A stretch of 64,000 bases of DNA, from assembly GCA_008330645.1 (NCBI GenBank), contig VLTN01000052.1, positions 1 to 64,000 on the forward strand, given 5' to 3'. Below the pieces are notes generated by a model that had not been told where the DNA came from, searched no databases, and saw nothing but the letters and a program-made list of their open reading frames with translations. Both the position numbers and the translations under genes were made by a program. Positions 30,062 to 42,133 of the stretch are shown here, one piece after another. This DNA is from Cafeteria roenbergensis (lineage: Eukaryota > Sar > Bigyra > Bicosoecida > Cafeteriaceae). The stretch's first letter is position 1; each line of letters opens with the position of its first letter.

Positions 30062-31648
30062 ATGGTGCCTGGCCGATCCGCTGGGCGCAGCCGCCGCTCC
30101 AGGCCGGGAGAGGACACTGGTGCTCGTGGTTCAGGAAAGGGCGGACATGACCGCCGCTCCCGCTCGCGCAGCACCAGCTCCAAGAGGGACCGCAAGGCGT
30201 CCCGAAGCAAGAGCTCGCTTCCGAGTCGTCGGTCGCGGCGGGACAGCGCGACCCGTGCCCGTGAGGGGCTCTTCGCAGACGTTCTTGGGGAGAGCGAGGG
30301 CAGCCCAGCAGCGTCGCGCCCGACACCCCGCCGGGCCGGCGGCTCGGCCAAGCGCTACTTCACGGGGGACGTGATGACGGGGAACAGTGGGCGCACGTGC
30401 TTCAACTGCGGCCGGATCGGACACATCGCAGCCGACTGCCCGTTCGGGACGATTCCGCGGCCCTGCGCGCTGTGCGGCGAGACGTCGCACAGCTCGTGGC
30501 ACTGCCGGGTGCGGTCCAAGATGCTTGAGCTCTGCGACGGGGAGCGGACGGCGGCGCGGAGGGCGCGGCGGTCGACCACCGCCCGGACCACTTTGGCGGC
30601 CGTGGCGGTCGGCAGCACAGATGCCGTCTGCGCTCTGTGCGCGGCGCCCGACCACCAGACCGCGGCCTGCCGCTATGCGGCCTCCGACCTAGGGGCGTGC
30701 CGCAGCCTGGAGACGGGCGAGCGGGGCATGCCGCGGGCGCAAGGGGTCCGCCTGGGGCACGCCGCCACCGTCCCGACGGCGCAGGAGTGCTCGGCAGAGG
30801 ACGACTACTGGACGCCGGAGGCCGCCACGGCCGTTTCCGTCCGGTGCGCGGCGTTGCCGGCCCACGCGGCGCAGCGCCTCATGGTGGCGGCGGCGGACGC
30901 GGCCGTGCTCCGGCGCCTTGTGGCCGGAGAGCGAGTGGACGTGCCGCCGTACCGGGCAGAGGAGGAGGAGGTGGTCTGGATCAGTGACGGCGGCAGCGAC
31001 GACCACAGCGGCGGGGGGGGGGCTGCTGCGGCCGGCCGCGGCGCTGGCGGGGTAGCCGACCGCTCCCACGAGCCGCCCTTGGACGGGGCGCGAAGGCAGT
31101 CCCGGAAGCGTTCGCGCTCCCCCGAGGCGGCCGCCGCCTCAGGCAACGCCGCTGCGCCGGGTGGCGCGGCCGCGCCCGCCAACGCTCCAGCGAGCAACGC
31201 TTCTGCGTCGGGTGCCTTGGAGCCGGCGGCCAAGCGGGCAGCGCTCAGCCAGGGGGCCGCTGCTGGCGACTCGGCGCTGAACCCGGCATCGCCCAGCGCC
31301 GCCGCGGTCCGAGCCATGACCAAACGGGCTCGCAAGGCCGAGGTGCAGCGAAGGCTTGACGAGCAGTTTGCGGCCGCGAAGAAGCTCGGGCACTCGGATG
31401 ACGTGGCGAGGGCGTGGAACAACGGGTGGTGGGCCACCGCCATCAGCGTGGCGGCGATGGAGGCTGGCGACGACAAGCTCGCCCGGCAAAAGGCTGCGGC
31501 CGCCCTCAAACAGCGCCGCGCGGACGCGCAAGAGGCGGCGAGCCGCCACGGCATCACCGACCCCATTGGAGCGGTGTTCCTGCAACCGTACACCGCGGCG
31601 GGAGGCGCCGCGGCGACGCCTGCACCAGCAGCTGAGGCGGCAACCTGA
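30062..31648 (+). CDS. RS-rich CCHC zinc-knuckle protein
   Basis: 528 residues from ATG 30062; the frame is open upstream to 29738, so an N-terminal extension of 108 residues is possible. The N-terminus is arginine/serine-rich (GRSRRSRPG, RRSRSRSTSSKRDRK). CX2CX4HX4C knuckles follow: CFNCGRIGHIAADC at about 114-127, CALCGETSHSSWHC at about 137-150 and CALCAAPDHQTAAC at about 191-204. Such knuckles bind single-stranded RNA, and RS stretches are typical of splicing or RNA-processing proteins; Air1/ZCCHC7-type factors are one possibility. An acidic patch (EEEEVVWISDGGSDD) and an Ala-rich region precede a helical C-terminus (MTKRARKAEVQRRLDEQFAA). Specific function unknown. Confidence 0.75.
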   Translation: MVPGRSAGRSRRSRPGEDTGARGSGKGGHDRRSRSRSTSSKRDRKASRSKSSLPSRRSRRDSATRAREGLFADVLGESEGSPAASRPTPRRAGGSAKRYFTGDVMTGNSGRTCFNCGRIGHIAADCPFGTIPRPCALCGETSHSSWHCRVRSKMLELCDGERTAARRARRSTTARTTLAAVAVGSTDAVCALCAAPDHQTAACRYAASDLGACRSLETGERGMPRAQGVRLGHAATVPTAQECSAEDDYWTPEAATAVSVRCAALPAHAAQRLMVAAADAAVLRRLVAGERVDVPPYRAEEEEVVWISDGGSDDHSGGGGAAAAGRGAGGVADRSHEPPLDGARRQSRKRSRSPEAAAASGNAAAPGGAAAPANAPASNASASGALEPAAKRAALSQGAAAGDSALNPASPSAAAVRAMTKRARKAEVQRRLDEQFAAAKKLGHSDDVARAWNNGWWATAISVAAMEAGDDKLARQKAAAALKQRRADAQEAASRHGITDPIGAVFLQPYTAAGGAAATPAPAAEAAT

Positions 31649-32150
31649 CGGCCGCCGCCGCCGCCACGGCAACCCCCCCGTCCCCCACGCGCACACGCGC
31701 AACCCAGCCGCCGCCGCCGCGGCTGTTTGCGTGAATCGCCGTCGTGCGTGCCTGCTGCTAGTCTGGCACGTGCTGCAGCTGCGTGCGCGGGGTTTGCCGC
31801 CGCCGTCCTTGCCAATGCGGCGCGAGTGCGAGTGCCCGGGCTTTGCAACTTTGCGGGCAAGCGACCTGTTGCTTCTCTTTCACTCGCGCACGCAGCGCTG
31901 ACTGGAGCCCCAACCCGCTCGTTCACGCATACTGGCAAGTCGGCAGGCGCTTCGGCGGCTGCGCCGCGGTGGCATGCGTCGCGTCGGCCGTGCAGAGCCG
32001 CTGCACGCTCCCCGCCCCGCGGTCGGTCGCGACTGCCACCCTCACGCACAGCCCCAAGCACGCCCCAAGGCCCAGCCGCGCCGCGCTGACCAAGAACCAA
32101 GCTTCGGTCCGAACGCCGGGCCCACTGGCAAGGGGCGTGGCGTGGCTGTG
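31649..32150. other. intergenic spacer
   Basis: About 500 bp between two + strand genes. It starts with a CCG-rich stretch just after the zinc-knuckle stop. No gene or RNA recognised. Confidence 0.5.
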
Positions 32151-35000
32151 ATGGCAATGCTGGACGACGACGCCGTGCACGCGCACCTGCTCGCGAACCG
32201 CGGCTTTGTGCCCATGCGGCCGCTCGACGCCGATCCCGAGTTTGCAGGCCCGTTCCTGGAGTACTTTATGGGATCATGGTGAGCCTGTCGCTGCGTGCGG
32301 TCTCGGCGCCCGTTTGGCAGCGCTCCCTTTAGCGCCCGGCAGCAGTTGCCACGGGGGGGGCAGGGTCTGGTGACGAGCCGTCCTTGCCAACGGCCGCTCC
32401 GTCATTCGCTCGGCCCAAGCCACCCTGCCCGATCCCACTGCGTGCATCGCAAACTCGGGGGCGCCCGCAGGCTGCAGCTGCTGTCGGCGCCGTACTTTTG
32501 GTTCGTTCGCGGGGAGTCCGTGGCGTTTTGGTTCGCTGCCCGCTTCAAGAGCACCTACCGGCCAGGACTGGCTTTCACGTGCCTCGTCGTCACCGTGGCG
32601 CTCAGCTTGGCGTGGGGCATCAACCCCACTGAGGGCTATATCCTGCTGGCGCTGCACTCGTACAGCAGCATGCTCGTGGCCATTCACTACGGCTTTCTGT
32701 CTCCGGGTCAGCGACAGCGGTTTCTGTCCTTCTCCGGCGTCGCTCAGCTCAAGGCGCGCAAGGCCTTCACCGAGGACCCCATGACCACGGCGGAGATCCT
32801 GTCAGGCCAGCCGCTCGCTGGGCACTTCATCTCCCTCAACGGGGCGCTGCTGCGACTGCTTGCCGAGTCGACCGACGGCACTGCGGCAACGGTGCTTGTC
32901 GGGTCGGACGCTTCGCCCGATGCCGTCAGCGGGGACGCCCTCCTTCACAACGCGGACGACGTCATGCGCTCCATGTCGCGGTACGTTCACATTCCGCACG
33001 CGGACGGGGAGCCCGCCGCGGGCGCATCTGGCGGCAACATCAGCCCCCACGCCGCAGGCAAGGGACCCTCGCCCGGCCTCCTCGCCGACACCGGCAAGGA
33101 GCGCCCCGGCGACCCCCGTGTGCGCGATGGGGCCCCCGCCCAGCTGGCCACCAACGCCCGGCTGGCGCTCCCCGCCTACTCGGAGGCGCTGCTTCGCGCA
33201 TATGCGCACATGCTGGCGGACGAGGAGAAGGACGCTCACGACGCCGGCCTGCCACGCGACGGGCGGGCGGCGGCCGATGCCTCCACCGTGGCGCCCGGCG
33301 AAGCGTCGCGTGCCAGCGCGGGGCCGGCCAAGCCGTTTCACGGCTCCGGCGACGAGGGCGGCCGCCTCAGCGGCCGCGGCGGCGGAAAGCCGGGGGCCGC
33401 GCCTGGGGCACAGCTGAGCGTGACCGAGCTTGGGTCCGGGTCGGCCGAGGAGGGTGCCAGCCCCCCGCGGGTGGGCCAGGCGCCGCTGCTGGGAGGAGAG
33501 GCGCTGACCGATTCGGGGTTTTCGTCGCTGCAGCCAGCGGCGGCCGACGCTCGCCGCCCGACGGTGCGTGTGGGAGCTGGCGGCGCAGCTGTGGCGCCGG
33601 CGGAGGACTCCACGGCCGCCGCAGGCAGGCTGGCGCGGGTGCCCGGAGGCGGGGGACCTGGTCAAGCTGAGCAGCTGCGGCACCGGCGGCACTCGTCTGC
33701 GGCGGCCGCCCGTGCCTCCGGCGCCTGGGGCGAGCTCGGATCCTTCCGACCCTTCCGCTGGACGCTGCCGTCCCGGCTGGTCGCGAAGGAAATCGCCTCT
33801 CGCGCCTCCAGCGGGGCCTCCATCAGCGCGGCCAGCCTCCGCCTCGCTCGCTTTCTCGCCCTGCTCGCAGTGGTGGCGCCCGCAGTGCAGTTTGCCGTGC
33901 CGGCAGGCTGCGACTTCAGCGTGGCGCAGGTGGGCTGCCTCTCGTCGACGTCCTCCGCGGCAGAGCCGCTGCTCGTCCATCGTTTGGTCGTCTTCGCGGT
34001 GGCAGCAGTGGGCTCCTTTGACAGCTCGTTCGTGATTATGCGGCTGATGCTGCGCATCCGCGGCCGATCGTCCAAGCAGCTCCAGATGCTCACGGGGCTG
34101 TCGAGCATGACGCTCTTCTCGGCCAGCCTCAGGGCGCGGTTGCCCTTCGTGGACCTGCGGCTCCCAGAGAACGCCTGCCAGTGGGTCGCGGCCCTGGACG
34201 CGCTGCTGGGCCACTACGAGGCGCGCGACAACGTGAACAGCGTCGAAATTCTGTCGACGATTATGGCCTGGAACGCGGTTGTGGTGCTGGCGGCGCTCCT
34301 CGCAGCGCTCCTGATCGCCCTCGGCGTGGTGCGGCTGCAGCTGCAGTCGCTCGTGTCACTGGGCCTGTGGGGGCTGATCATGGGCGTGGGGCTCGGCTTC
34401 GCCTTCGTCTCCGAGGCCTCGTCCAACGAGCTGCTGGAGACGCTCTCGCGGCACCTCCAGCACATTCGCACCGTCATGGCGGAGGAGGTGACGTCTTTGC
34501 GCCAGGCGGCAATGTCGCGCAAGTGGAGGTCCATGACCGAGAAGCGCCAGCGCGGGCAATCAACCGGGCAGGCCTCCGGCAGCGCCGTGGCGAGGCGCAT
34601 CGGCTCCTTTGCGGGGCTGGGGGCCACCGAGCTGCTCGAGACGGTTTACAGCGACGATGACTCGCCCCGGTCGCAAGACGATGCAAAGGCCGCCCCAAGG
34701 CGTCAAGGGGGCTTGCTGCGGCCCGAGAGCAAAAAGGACTTCCTCGAGCGGCGCGCGCAGCACGCCATGTCGACGGCAGAGTCCGCGGCCGGCCTGTCGT
34801 CCGAGCAGCAGACGGCGCTTGCGGACACGATCGGCAACGCCATGACCGTGCTGGACGGCAAAATCAACGAGCTGGCGTCGGGCGCCTCGCGCTCCCGCCT
34901 CTTCGGCCTGGTGATTTCGTTCACGCTGCTGCGGGGCTTCCTCGGCGCGCTGCTCGCCACAATGCTCTCGCTCCTTTCCTTCATTTTCAGCAATCGCTGA
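32151..35000 (+). CDS. unrecognised polytopic membrane protein
   Basis: Two exons, 32151-32278 and 32471-35000 (phase 2, GTGAG donor, CGCAG acceptor), 885 residues. Not recognised. Exon 1 ends in EFAGPFLEYFMGS and joins to WLQLLSAPYFWFVRG. Two spans lie at about 73-91 and 97-116 (LAFTCLVVTVALSLAWGI; ILLALHSYSSMLVAIHYGF). Then comes a disordered cytosolic-type loop of about 380 residues, rich in Gly/Ala/Ser, then spans near 501-519, 543-566, 640-662 and 666-690 (MAWNAVVVLAALLAALLIAL; LWGLIMGVGLGFAFV). A charged segment of about 150 residues follows, and a hydrophobic C-terminal span (LGALLATMLSLLSFIFSN). No signal peptide. The pattern could suit a channel or transporter regulator; no motif decides it. 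Confidence 0.75.
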
Positions 35001-35232
35001 GCAGCAACGTTCACGCGCGCTTGCCGCTGTGTGGCGAGGCAGCGCGCCCCGGCCCTGCGCGCACATGAACAAATCGTTGGTTCTCGCGTTGCTCTCGCTG
35101 GGTCCAGGCTCCGTGTCGCAAGCTGCCTCGCATCATCCGCTCGTTCATTCGATCGCCTCTCACACAGCCGTTCCACCGGCCCGCAAAGCCGCCAGCGCAC
35201 GCCTCAGACTCGGCCGCTGCGCGCGCCCGGCG

Positions 35233-38200
35233 TCACTCGGCTGCGTCGCGTGCTCGGCTCTTGAGCGCTCGCTGGATCACCATCGCAGCGGCCGCCTGCC
35301 GTCGCAGCAGCGCAAAGTCCCGCCTTACCAGGTGTCCTCTGATGGACGCTTGGATGGTCCTGGTGGCTTCCCGCGCCCTCGACAGCTGCCCCCGCTCCCG
35401 CCTCGCCCGCAGGGCAAGCTGGACGCGCCGTGCTGCGCTACGGAGGGCTCTGTAGTTTCGTCGGAGGAGCCACATGCGCACGTTTCGCTGGATGCGACGG
35501 GCGTCCGTCTCCACGGCGGTGCGCTCGTCCGAGTGCATCAGCCCCATCGCTGCCTCCACCGCGCCGCGCACGGCCCGGCCGCTTTCGGCCCCGGCCGCGA
35601 CCCCTGCGCCGTGCAGAGCCGTTGCAAGCTCGTCGTCATTCAAGCCCGGGACTACCTCCTCGAACACGCTGCGCCGCCCCCTGCTCGGGAGGCCGGAGCT
35701 GGCGTTGCAGCCAGCGCGCGCGAACCCGTCTCTGGAGGCCTCCGACGCGCCCCCTTGTGAGGCCCTTCCGGGGGATGCCGCGGAAGGGCCTTCGGACCTG
35801 GCCTGCCACTCTGCCCCAAACGCTTCGTCCGGGCCGGCCGCGCTGCCGCTCGAGGGCCCCTGCACCCTCCCCCCTGCTGCGAGGATGCTCGTGGAGCAAC
35901 GGCTGCCGCCGTGAGACCCGCTGCCGCCGACACCAGCTGCGCCGCCGCGCGCGCCAGCGCAGCCGTCGTTTTCGTCATTTTCGTCGTCGTCCCCGTCGTC
36001 GCTGCCGTCATCGTCGTGGTCGTCGTCGTCGCTGCCGTCGTCGTGGTCGTGGTCGTCGCCGTGGCCGTGGCCGAACGACAGCGCAAGTGCATACCGCTCG
36101 TGCAGCGGCAGCGACCCCACGGCGTCCAGCAACAGGCGCCGTTCCTCGACCCGGTCAGCGTCTGGCCGGCCTCCCCAGCTGCCCAGCAGCGGCGACGACG
36201 CACCGGAGCCAATACCGCCGTCCCCATGGGGGACGTCCGCGCCAGAGAACCCCGCGGCTTCCATCTCGCCCGTCAGCCGGTCCCAGTCGGAGCCCTCGCC
36301 CCCGTCCATGTCGACGTCGTCGTCTTCGTCGGCGTCGGCGTCCCAGACGTCGTCCATCTGCCCGCCACCGTGTCGGCCAGCGGGGGACGAGGCTGCGGCC
36401 GCCTCCGCCGCGGCAATGTGCCCGGGGTCCGGCTCTGCCGGCAGACCGTCCGGAACGCACGTGTCAACCGCCTCGATGCACTTCAGCTGCAGAGCCGTCA
36501 GCTCCGCCCCGGGGCCCCCGAGCGCTCTGCCGACAACAGGGTCGGCCAGGAGCCGCCCCCCTGTCGAGCTTCCCGCCTCCGGGTGGAGGGCGCGGACGGG
36601 CCCCGGCTGCGAGCCATGGACCCTCAGTGACCCGTGCGCGGCCTCTGCTGCGCGGTCGGCCAGAGGGCGGCCGGCGGGGGTGGCGGCCTCCACCTGCGTC
36701 GGGGAAGCCACGGCGCGAGGAGGCTCTGCCGGATCCGCGGCCTGCGATTGCCCTGTCTGTGCTGCCGCTGACGCCGGCACTGCATGTCGGCGCCGCTCGG
36801 CGTCGGCAAGGTCCCACGCAGTCTCCGCAGCGTGAAGGACCACACTGAGGCGAATGAAGCCAGCCGCCGCGGCCAGGCGGGAGGCTGCCGCCCCACGCGC
36901 GTTGACTCGCCGCGGGTCGGCGCCCCCTCTGAGCAGAGCCGCGCACACGGACTGGTGGCCGCGCGCGGCCGCGATGCCCAAGGGCCTGTCGCCCGCAGCG
37001 GTTGGCTCCGCGGGGCTGGCCCCGCCGCGCAGCAGCAGCGGCACCGCGTCCGCCGCGCCGTAGACGCAGCAGGCGTGGAGCAGCGTCAGCCCTGTGCGGG
37101 GCTCCATGGCGGCCATCTCAGCGCTCAGGCTGGTATGGCCCTCCGCCAGCTGCGCCATCCCCGCCAGCACCCTCTGCAGCATCAGCTCCGTCCGCTCTGC
37201 CAGCTCGGCCTCAACGGCGGTCCACCCGTCGCGCGACGAAACGTCGCTCCGTGACCGGCCAGACAAGCCCGCGCGGCTCAGAGGCGCTGACGGTGCCGGC
37301 GGCGGCGAAGCAGCTGCCGGCGACAGAGCTGCATCACCAAGGCCCGCCCCTTCAAACTGGGAGGCGGCAGAGCTGACGGAGCCAAGGGAGCCGCTGGACC
37401 CTTCCAACCGCTCCAAGGCTGACTCAAGCGCCGGGAAGGGCCCTGCCTCGCCAGCCGCAGAGCCACCCGACGATCGATCAGGAGCGCCGGCACCGCTGCG
37501 CTCGGCGCTGCCAGCGGGGCGAGGGGCGGGGGACGGGCCGTCGGCGGACGCAGCCCCTCCGGGCGGAGTGCCAGCCGCAGCCGCAGCCGCCGCCGCCGCC
37601 GCCGCCGCCGCTGCCGCTGCCGCTGAAGCAGATGCCGACACGGCCGCCGCGAGCGCAACGGATCGGTTGTCGGCCTCAGCGTCGGCTTCCGCCTCGGCCC
37701 TCGACATTGAAACGGCTCTGCCAGACGCGAGAAGCGAGGTGAGCGACGCGGGCGTCGCTTTGGGGACGACCGCCGAGTTCTCGCCCGAGACGTACTCGCC
37801 TCTGCTCGCCCCGCGGGGCTGCCGCGCGCCGTCCTCCGCATCGGCGCCGAGGTCCCAGCGGCCCGTGTCCCCGTGGGGCGCCGCCCGCGCCGCCCGCTTC
37901 GGAGGCCGGGCCCGCAGCGGGAGGTGGCCGTGCTGCGCCGCCGGCAGCCCTCCAGCGGCGGCAGAGCCGGGGCCAGAGCCCGCCCCGGAGCCCGGAGCGG
38001 AGCAACCGGGGCTTCCGAGCGGCGAGCCGTGGCGTGCTCGCGTCGGCGTTGCCCAGGCACCGGAGGCCCGGGCAGAGCCCGAGTCAGCAGCGGCGTGCGA
38101 GGCTTGCGCGACCTCGGCGGGGACGCGCGGCCGCTTGCTGCCTCGAGTCCGGCCCGCCGTTGACACCGACGCGGCGCCAGACGCTCTGCCGCGCGACGCC

Positions 38201-41200
38201 ACGGAGGGCGGGCGGGAGGATCCAACGCCGCCCTCTGGCAGCGCTGGAAGGATCGAGGGCGGACGGGACACTGAGCGGCGATCGCTCGACGCGACGGACC
38301 GAGCGACGCCGACGACGCCGCTGTGTCGGGGAGACAGCAGTGTCGAGTCCGTCGGATGGTCAGACGACCTGGAGTGGGCCGGGGCAGGCTGGCCGTCGAT
38401 GACGGGCTGCTCGTGCGGCTGGCAGGGCTGCGCAGACGCGGCCCGCCAAGCGTCCGCCGGGCTCGCTGGGAGGCGGGCGCCGGAAGCTCCGCTGGCCTTG
38501 GCCAGCGGAACAGTCGCCCCCGTCATGCAAAGCGAGTCGCACAGCCTCCAGGCCCCGGCGGGGGTGGGCACTTTGACGGAAATGGGAACGGTGACGTCGG
38601 CGAGCGCGGGCTGGCTGGCCCCGGGCAACGCCGCGCGCGATTCTGTCCCAGGCCAAGGCTCGGCCGGGGATGCGGCGCGAGCGTCCAAGGCATGGCCGTC
38701 GCTGGCACGGTGGTGGCGGGCGCTGCCTGCCACCTTCCATCCGACCATCCGGCCTGCGTCAAAGGCTGGCACAGTCAGCGACAGAGCCGTCGGGTTCAGG
38801 ACGCTAAAGTCTGCAGAGACGCCCCCCACCGCCACCTGGCAGTTCCCCAGGGCAGAGCCGCCCGAGGTCGCCGGGTCCGACGACAGGACCACCATCACAA
38901 CTGCGCCTCCGGACGCTCCCACTTCGCGCGGACCGACTCCCACGATGCGGATAGCGGTGTCGCACGGGGCCCCGTCCGAGACGGACGAGGCTCTGCCACA
39001 TCCAGGCGAGGCCGGGGCGGAGGTCTTCGCGGCGAAGAGCGGCCCTCTCGCCGAGCCGGCAGGCGTGACACCGGCGCTGCTGGCACGGCCGGGTGCGTCA
39101 TCGCCGGCATCGGGGCTCCACGCCCGCCGGCAGCAGGGCAGAGCCCTCGATCCTTCCGATAATTGTGATGCTGCGTCGTGGCTCGAAGCACTGCGTTCGG
39201 CTCTGCCGATTACCAGGCTCTGCATGCCTGCCATCACGGAGGATGCAACCGACCCAACGTCGCTCCGAGCGCCCGACCCCGCGTCGCTCACTCGACGATG
39301 TAGATCGCTGCGGTCGGGCGGGTCTGCACAGTGGTCTGCAGCTGACCGCGCGGCATGCTCGGCGGTGGGCTGTTGAGGCAGCAGGCAGCCCGGCAGCCGA
39401 GGAAGCGGGCCAGCCGAGCTCGCAGACGACGACGACGACTGCGGCGGCGGCCCCACGGCCTTTGCCACAGCTGTGGTGGACGTGGCCGGGACAGGCGCCG
39501 CTCCCTGATGACTACCTGATGGGGCGCTCGGCTGCAGCGCCCCCACGGCCTGCTGGAGCTGCAGGGCGTACTGTCCCAGCCCGGCCGCGCGAGCGTCGCG
39601 GGTATCGGCGTGCTGGGCGGGGGAGGCCACCCCGGATCGGCACGATGCCGGAGTGAGAATGGCCCCTGCCAGCGACGAGACCGCGCGTGAAGGCACTTCG
39701 CTCGCGCTGGCAGAGCCGGAACCGTCGCCTGCAGCGGCCGCGCCCCCCTCGAGCTGGCGTCGGCGGCTCGCCTTGGAGCGACGCGGCTTGCGCGGCAGCG
39801 TGGTCTCAATCACCGCCGGCAGGCCCAACACCGCATGCGCAGTGGGGGGAAGCGCAGGGCGGCGGTGGTCTGCGCTGGAGACCACGGCATCCGCATTGGG
39901 CGCGGGGGCCTGGCCGTGCCCGGTCGGCGGCGATTGTGCGATGCCAACGAATGGAGCGTCGCGGATCTGCATTGGGCAGCCGCCGTTGGCGCCACCGCCA
40001 TACAGAGAGTCGAACAGGTCACTCCGCTCACTGCTGGGGCTGCCGTAGTTCGGATCGCTCGACGCCGCGGCCGAGCCACCCGCGGCGGTGGCCATTCTGC
40101 TGCAGGCCGCAGCCTGGTCGGCAGCGAGGGCATCTGCGTCTTCCAGGCAGCTGGAGTCGGATGCCAAACTCAAAAAGTCAGCTGATCGGTGCGGCGCGAC
40201 GCGCCCCAAAGCGGCGCCGTACCGCCGCCCCCCCGCGCCGCCACTGGCCGCTTCGGTCTCGCCCATGCCAGCGGTTGCCGGGCGAGCAGACGGCAGCGGG
40301 CTGCCGCTGAGCTGACAGGGTTCGTCGAGGAGCGCGCCTGACCCCTGCGAAGGCGATTGCCCTGAAGCCCACAGCGCAGTGCCGTGCAGGCCGACCCCAA
40401 GGGTCCGCTCCCACGTGACGGGCTGGGCTGCCGGACTCGTCGGCGTGGCGCCAGGCGCCGTCGCCATTGCGCCAGACGCCGCCGCCGCGGCAACCGGGTC
40501 GAGGGCCTCGTCACGGTCGGGCGGCACGAGCGCTGCGCTTGGTGGTCCCGGCAGAGCTGCCCCGGCCGCGGAGGCGTGTGCAATGAGATCGGGGAGACTG
40601 GGCAGGGCGAACGGCAGCGCCGTTGGCAGGGTCGGGACCGGGGCAAACGGTGCCGACGTCATCCCGGCCGAGAGTGCAGCCGGCATGCTGCTCACGGCAG
40701 CCGCGCCGCCGCCGATGCTGCTGCTGCTGCTGCCGCCGCCGCCGGTGATGGCGGCTCCCGAGCTGGCCGCGAGCGCAGCCGGGGCGGCAGCGGTGGCGCT
40801 GTGAGGCTGACTGGCAGCTGCCGAGGCCGGTGCCTGCAGCTCCCAAGGTCTCGCCAGCAGAGACGGGAAGGAGCCAGCGCCGGCCGCAGCAGCATCGTGA
40901 CTCGCAGGCTGTGGCACATGGGCGGGGATCTCGGGGGCCGCCGGCGCTGCTGCTCCGGCCGGGGCCGGGAGCGAGGGCGGCAACAGCCCGCTCAAGCCTG
41001 CGGCGGAGAGCTGATGCAGTTGCGCGAACTCCTCCAGCGGCACATGGAAGCCCGTGGGTGGGGCCCGTCTGGCGATGTGGGACGCCCGTGAGTCGGCCCC
41101 CGGCTCCGATCCGGGCATGTGCAGGTACTGCACCAGCACCAAGCCCTCGCGCTTGGCGGCCCGCTTGCGCGCCGTCTGTGCCTCCACGGACTCGGACCCG

Positions 41201-41987
41201 TGCTCGCGCTCGGCGGCGCGCACCTTGGGGTCGGTCTTTACTCGCGGGCACGCGTCGGGGTCGATCCAGATGAGGCGCCGGTGAGGCCCGTCGGCGGCCG
41301 GAACGCCGTAGTAGCAGTGCATCTGCCGCACCCCTCTTGCGCACAGACGGACGTGGCCCTCGCGCACCTGGCCGTTGGGCTTTGACTGCCAGGTGTAGCC
41401 GTCGTCGCGGAATCGCCCTCGACGCTGAAGGAGCCAGACACTGCCGGCTGCGGACGCGATGGCAAGGGAAGGGCAAGTGTCCATCGCGTGTCGAGGACCG
41501 CGTGCTCGAGCGTTGGCCCGCAAGGAGCATCGCCCCGTCCAACACGAAGCGCGCGCAGCTTTGCTGCCGCGTCTTGCCCGTCGGGGCTGGGAATCGTGAG
41601 CGCGCCCTGGGCCGACAAGCGGCGCTGTCTCGAGGTTTTTGGCCGAAGCCCCAAAGCCACGGTTGCAAGCCCCCCTGGCGTCGGCCCTGTCACACGACGG
41701 AACAACTGCCGGCGAAGCATGTCCCACGCGGCCTTGCCAATGCTGCGGGGGGCCGCACGCTCGGGCGACGGGCTTGCGGCCATCGAAACGCGGCAGCGGA
41801 GCAACCAAGTTCTCTCACCCGGTGGCTTGCGTTGTGGCTTGGGCAGAATCGGCAAGCCGGTCGCCTCGCCTGCCACAAGTAAGTCGTAGCATTGGTCCCC
41901 TTCCAGCCACGTGGTTCTGGCAAGGTCTAGCATCACGCTGAACGGAGTGGTCCCATGAGCAGGTCGTTGCCGCTGGCGAGTGGGCAT
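35233..41987 (-). CDS. CAMTA: CAMTA-type calmodulin-binding transcription activator
   Basis: Two exons, 41819-41987 and 35233-41447, 2,127 residues from ATG 41987 (ATG 41933 also possible). The CG-1 DNA-binding domain spans the intron: TTWLEGDQCYDLL, then PKPQRKPP, then after the intron GSVWLLQRRGRFRDDGYTW, VREGHVRLCARG and MHCYYG. An IPT/TIG fold lies at about 886-946, ankyrin repeats at about 1500-1595 (GLTLLHACCVYGAADAVPLL), and IQ motifs at about 2040-2115 (IQRNVRMWLLRRNYRALR; IQASIRGHLVRRDFALLR). This is the full CAMTA order. CAMTAs bind CGCG-type boxes and are controlled by Ca2+/calmodulin through the IQ region. It is about twice the usual 900-1,600 residues because of disordered Ala/Ser/Gly linkers, a polyalanine near 1335, and an Asp/His-rich stretch at about 35960-36070. 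Its 3' end converges on the membrane-protein gene. Confidence 0.88.
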
Positions 41988-42133
41988 CGCCGCGGTGCCG
42001 GTTGCGCCGTCCCTAAATCACCTGGCCCGCGCGCACCAGGGGCACTGCAGTGCAGCAGGAACGCGCGAGAATATCTGCCTGGAAGCGCCGGCCCTCGGCG
42101 GCGGCCTGCGAGGCTAGATCGAGTGCGGTTGCC

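Noticed and set aside
29182-30150. Open + strand frame of 322 codons upstream of the zinc-knuckle gene
   Set aside because: Cysteine- and arginine-rich with no recognisable domain, and it overlaps the start of the better-supported frame of the zinc-knuckle protein.
37094-39376. Large + strand frames opposite the CAMTA, TBC and coiled-coil genes
   Set aside because: They are antisense shadows produced by high GC content; the minus-strand frames contain the recognisable domains.
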